DNA of 64,000 nucleotides from Castor canadensis. Lineage: Eukaryota; Chordata; Mammalia; Rodentia; Castoridae. The notes below the pieces were generated by a model. The model was given only the letters and a program-made list of their open reading frames with translations. It made no database searches and was not told the DNA's origin. The DNA is taken from the NCBI RefSeq assembly GCF_047511655.1, contig NC_133401.1, positions 15,160,001 through 15,224,000 on the forward strand, written 5' to 3'. The translations under genes and the position numbers were made by a program. Shown here in pieces: positions 63,235 through 64,000 of the stretch (within the stretch, counting starts at the first letter, position 1; each line of letters begins with the position of its first letter).

Positions 63235-64000
63235 TCTTTCTTAATACACAAAGTTCAAGACATTTCTTCACATGAACTTCTTGAACATGACACTATGTAA
63301 ACACTTTGAAGAGGAAATGAGACAACTGGGTGTTTTTCACTCCTGGATGTGGCTCACTACAGGGCAGCAACTTTAAATGGCAATTGATCTGGACCAGAGC
63401 CCTGGGCTGCAAGGTGCGATAGCAAAAGGATGGGCAGAACCCCCAGGAGCCTGTTAAAAGATAAATTCCTTGGCTTCCTTCCTGTAGAGTTCTTCCGAGA
63501 ACGGAAAGATTTTAGAAGGAAATGTCTTGTGTACACTAGTTTTGGAATTGTTTTTACAGCTGGGGAATCCTGAAGAGAATTCACAGTGAACTTGGCTGGC
63601 CATTCCCACAGTAGACAGGATTTGTCTGTCAGTACTTCATCTCTGAGGAACAGTTTATCAGATGAAAAGCAAAGCAGTGAGCTCCTGGGTACGAGCTTGG
63701 GCACAGTGCCTACTCTTTCTACAACGCCCTCTTGGCATGTTATGAAACATTTCCAGTCTGCTTCAGGGAATCATCTTATGAAAACTTGGGGAACATATTT
63801 AAAACAAAAATTTCATCCTCAATTTCTGTAGATTTGTGGGTTGATGCAGATTCACTTTGCACACAGAGTGGGTCATGTAGGGGCAGAAACAAAGTTAAGA
63901 GTTTTGCGTTGAGTTGGGATTTAAATTCAAAGAGAGGCATCTTCCAGCAGGAAAGTCTCCCATCTCTGGGGAAAATGGTAAAGAGAAGCACGATGATGTG
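63235..64000. other. Unassigned sequence at window end
   Basis: Overlapping frames on opposite strands (minus 63704-63357, 115 aa; plus 63586-63831, 81 aa) lack domains. Nothing supportable as a gene. Confidence 0.4.

Noticed and set aside
1-64000. A novel defence, biosynthetic or other multi-gene system
   Set aside because: No intact gene set exists; the window is mammalian intergenic or intronic DNA dominated by retroposons. I found nothing that would support such a claim.

Overview
This window is non-coding, repeat-dense mammalian nuclear DNA, most likely from a castorimorph rodent such as beaver. The evidence is the dominant SINE: a B1/7SL-like unit fused to, or found beside, a tRNA-Ala-derived ID-like unit with a 'ctcaagtggtagagc...cctagcaag...gagttcaaaccccagtac' core and an A-rich tail. 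The species is an inference from memory of that family. I see no intact protein-coding gene and no bacterial-type feature. Most of the long open frames are antisense SINEs, simple repeats or LTRs.

Layout. 0-15 kb: a 33-bp-type minisatellite, ATGG and GA microsatellites, MaLR-type LTRs broken by SINEs, and a G-rich tract. 15.2-19.5 kb: L1 fragments in both orientations. They host a tailless 5' half of an unspliced pre-tRNA-Arg(TCT) with a perfect 16-bp target duplication, and a frameshifted dUTPase (DUT) retrocopy. 19.7-21.4 kb: a CpG-rich segment between two LTRs that both point to the minus strand; it carries a ZNF143-type motif and looks like a promoter. 21.5-28.1 kb: SINEs, an L1 3' region and a U6 snRNA retrocopy with target duplication. 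29.4-30.4 kb: a CpG island with two convergent ZNF143-type motifs and, 0.8 kb downstream, a small possible exon. 30.6-35.9 kb: SINEs.

35.9-44.6 kb is the most structured part, a nested endogenous retrovirus locus. An outer plus-strand gammaretrovirus-like element (LTRs 35906-36265 and 44231-44569, tRNA-Pro-like primer site) is interrupted by three later insertions: a minus-strand provirus of another family (36701-41958, two 428-bp LTRs, tRNA-Gly-like primer site, 4-bp duplication ATAC); a solo LTR of the outer family (43469-43835, duplication TTAC); and an LTR of a third type on the minus strand (about 42352-42881). All retroviral frames are broken by stops, frameshifts and deletions.

45-64 kb: more SINEs and L1, a hAT DNA-transposon fossil (53.1-54.5 kb), a CCCT/CCCCG array, a tescalcin (TESC/CHP3) processed pseudogene (55.9-56.75 kb), and an unprocessed KRAB zinc-finger gene relic (57.6-59.1 kb). 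The zinc-finger relic, the ZNF143-type promoters and the opening minisatellite together resemble zinc-finger cluster territory such as human 19q13; that synteny is a guess. The window reads as an archive of retroposition, not a set of cooperating genes.
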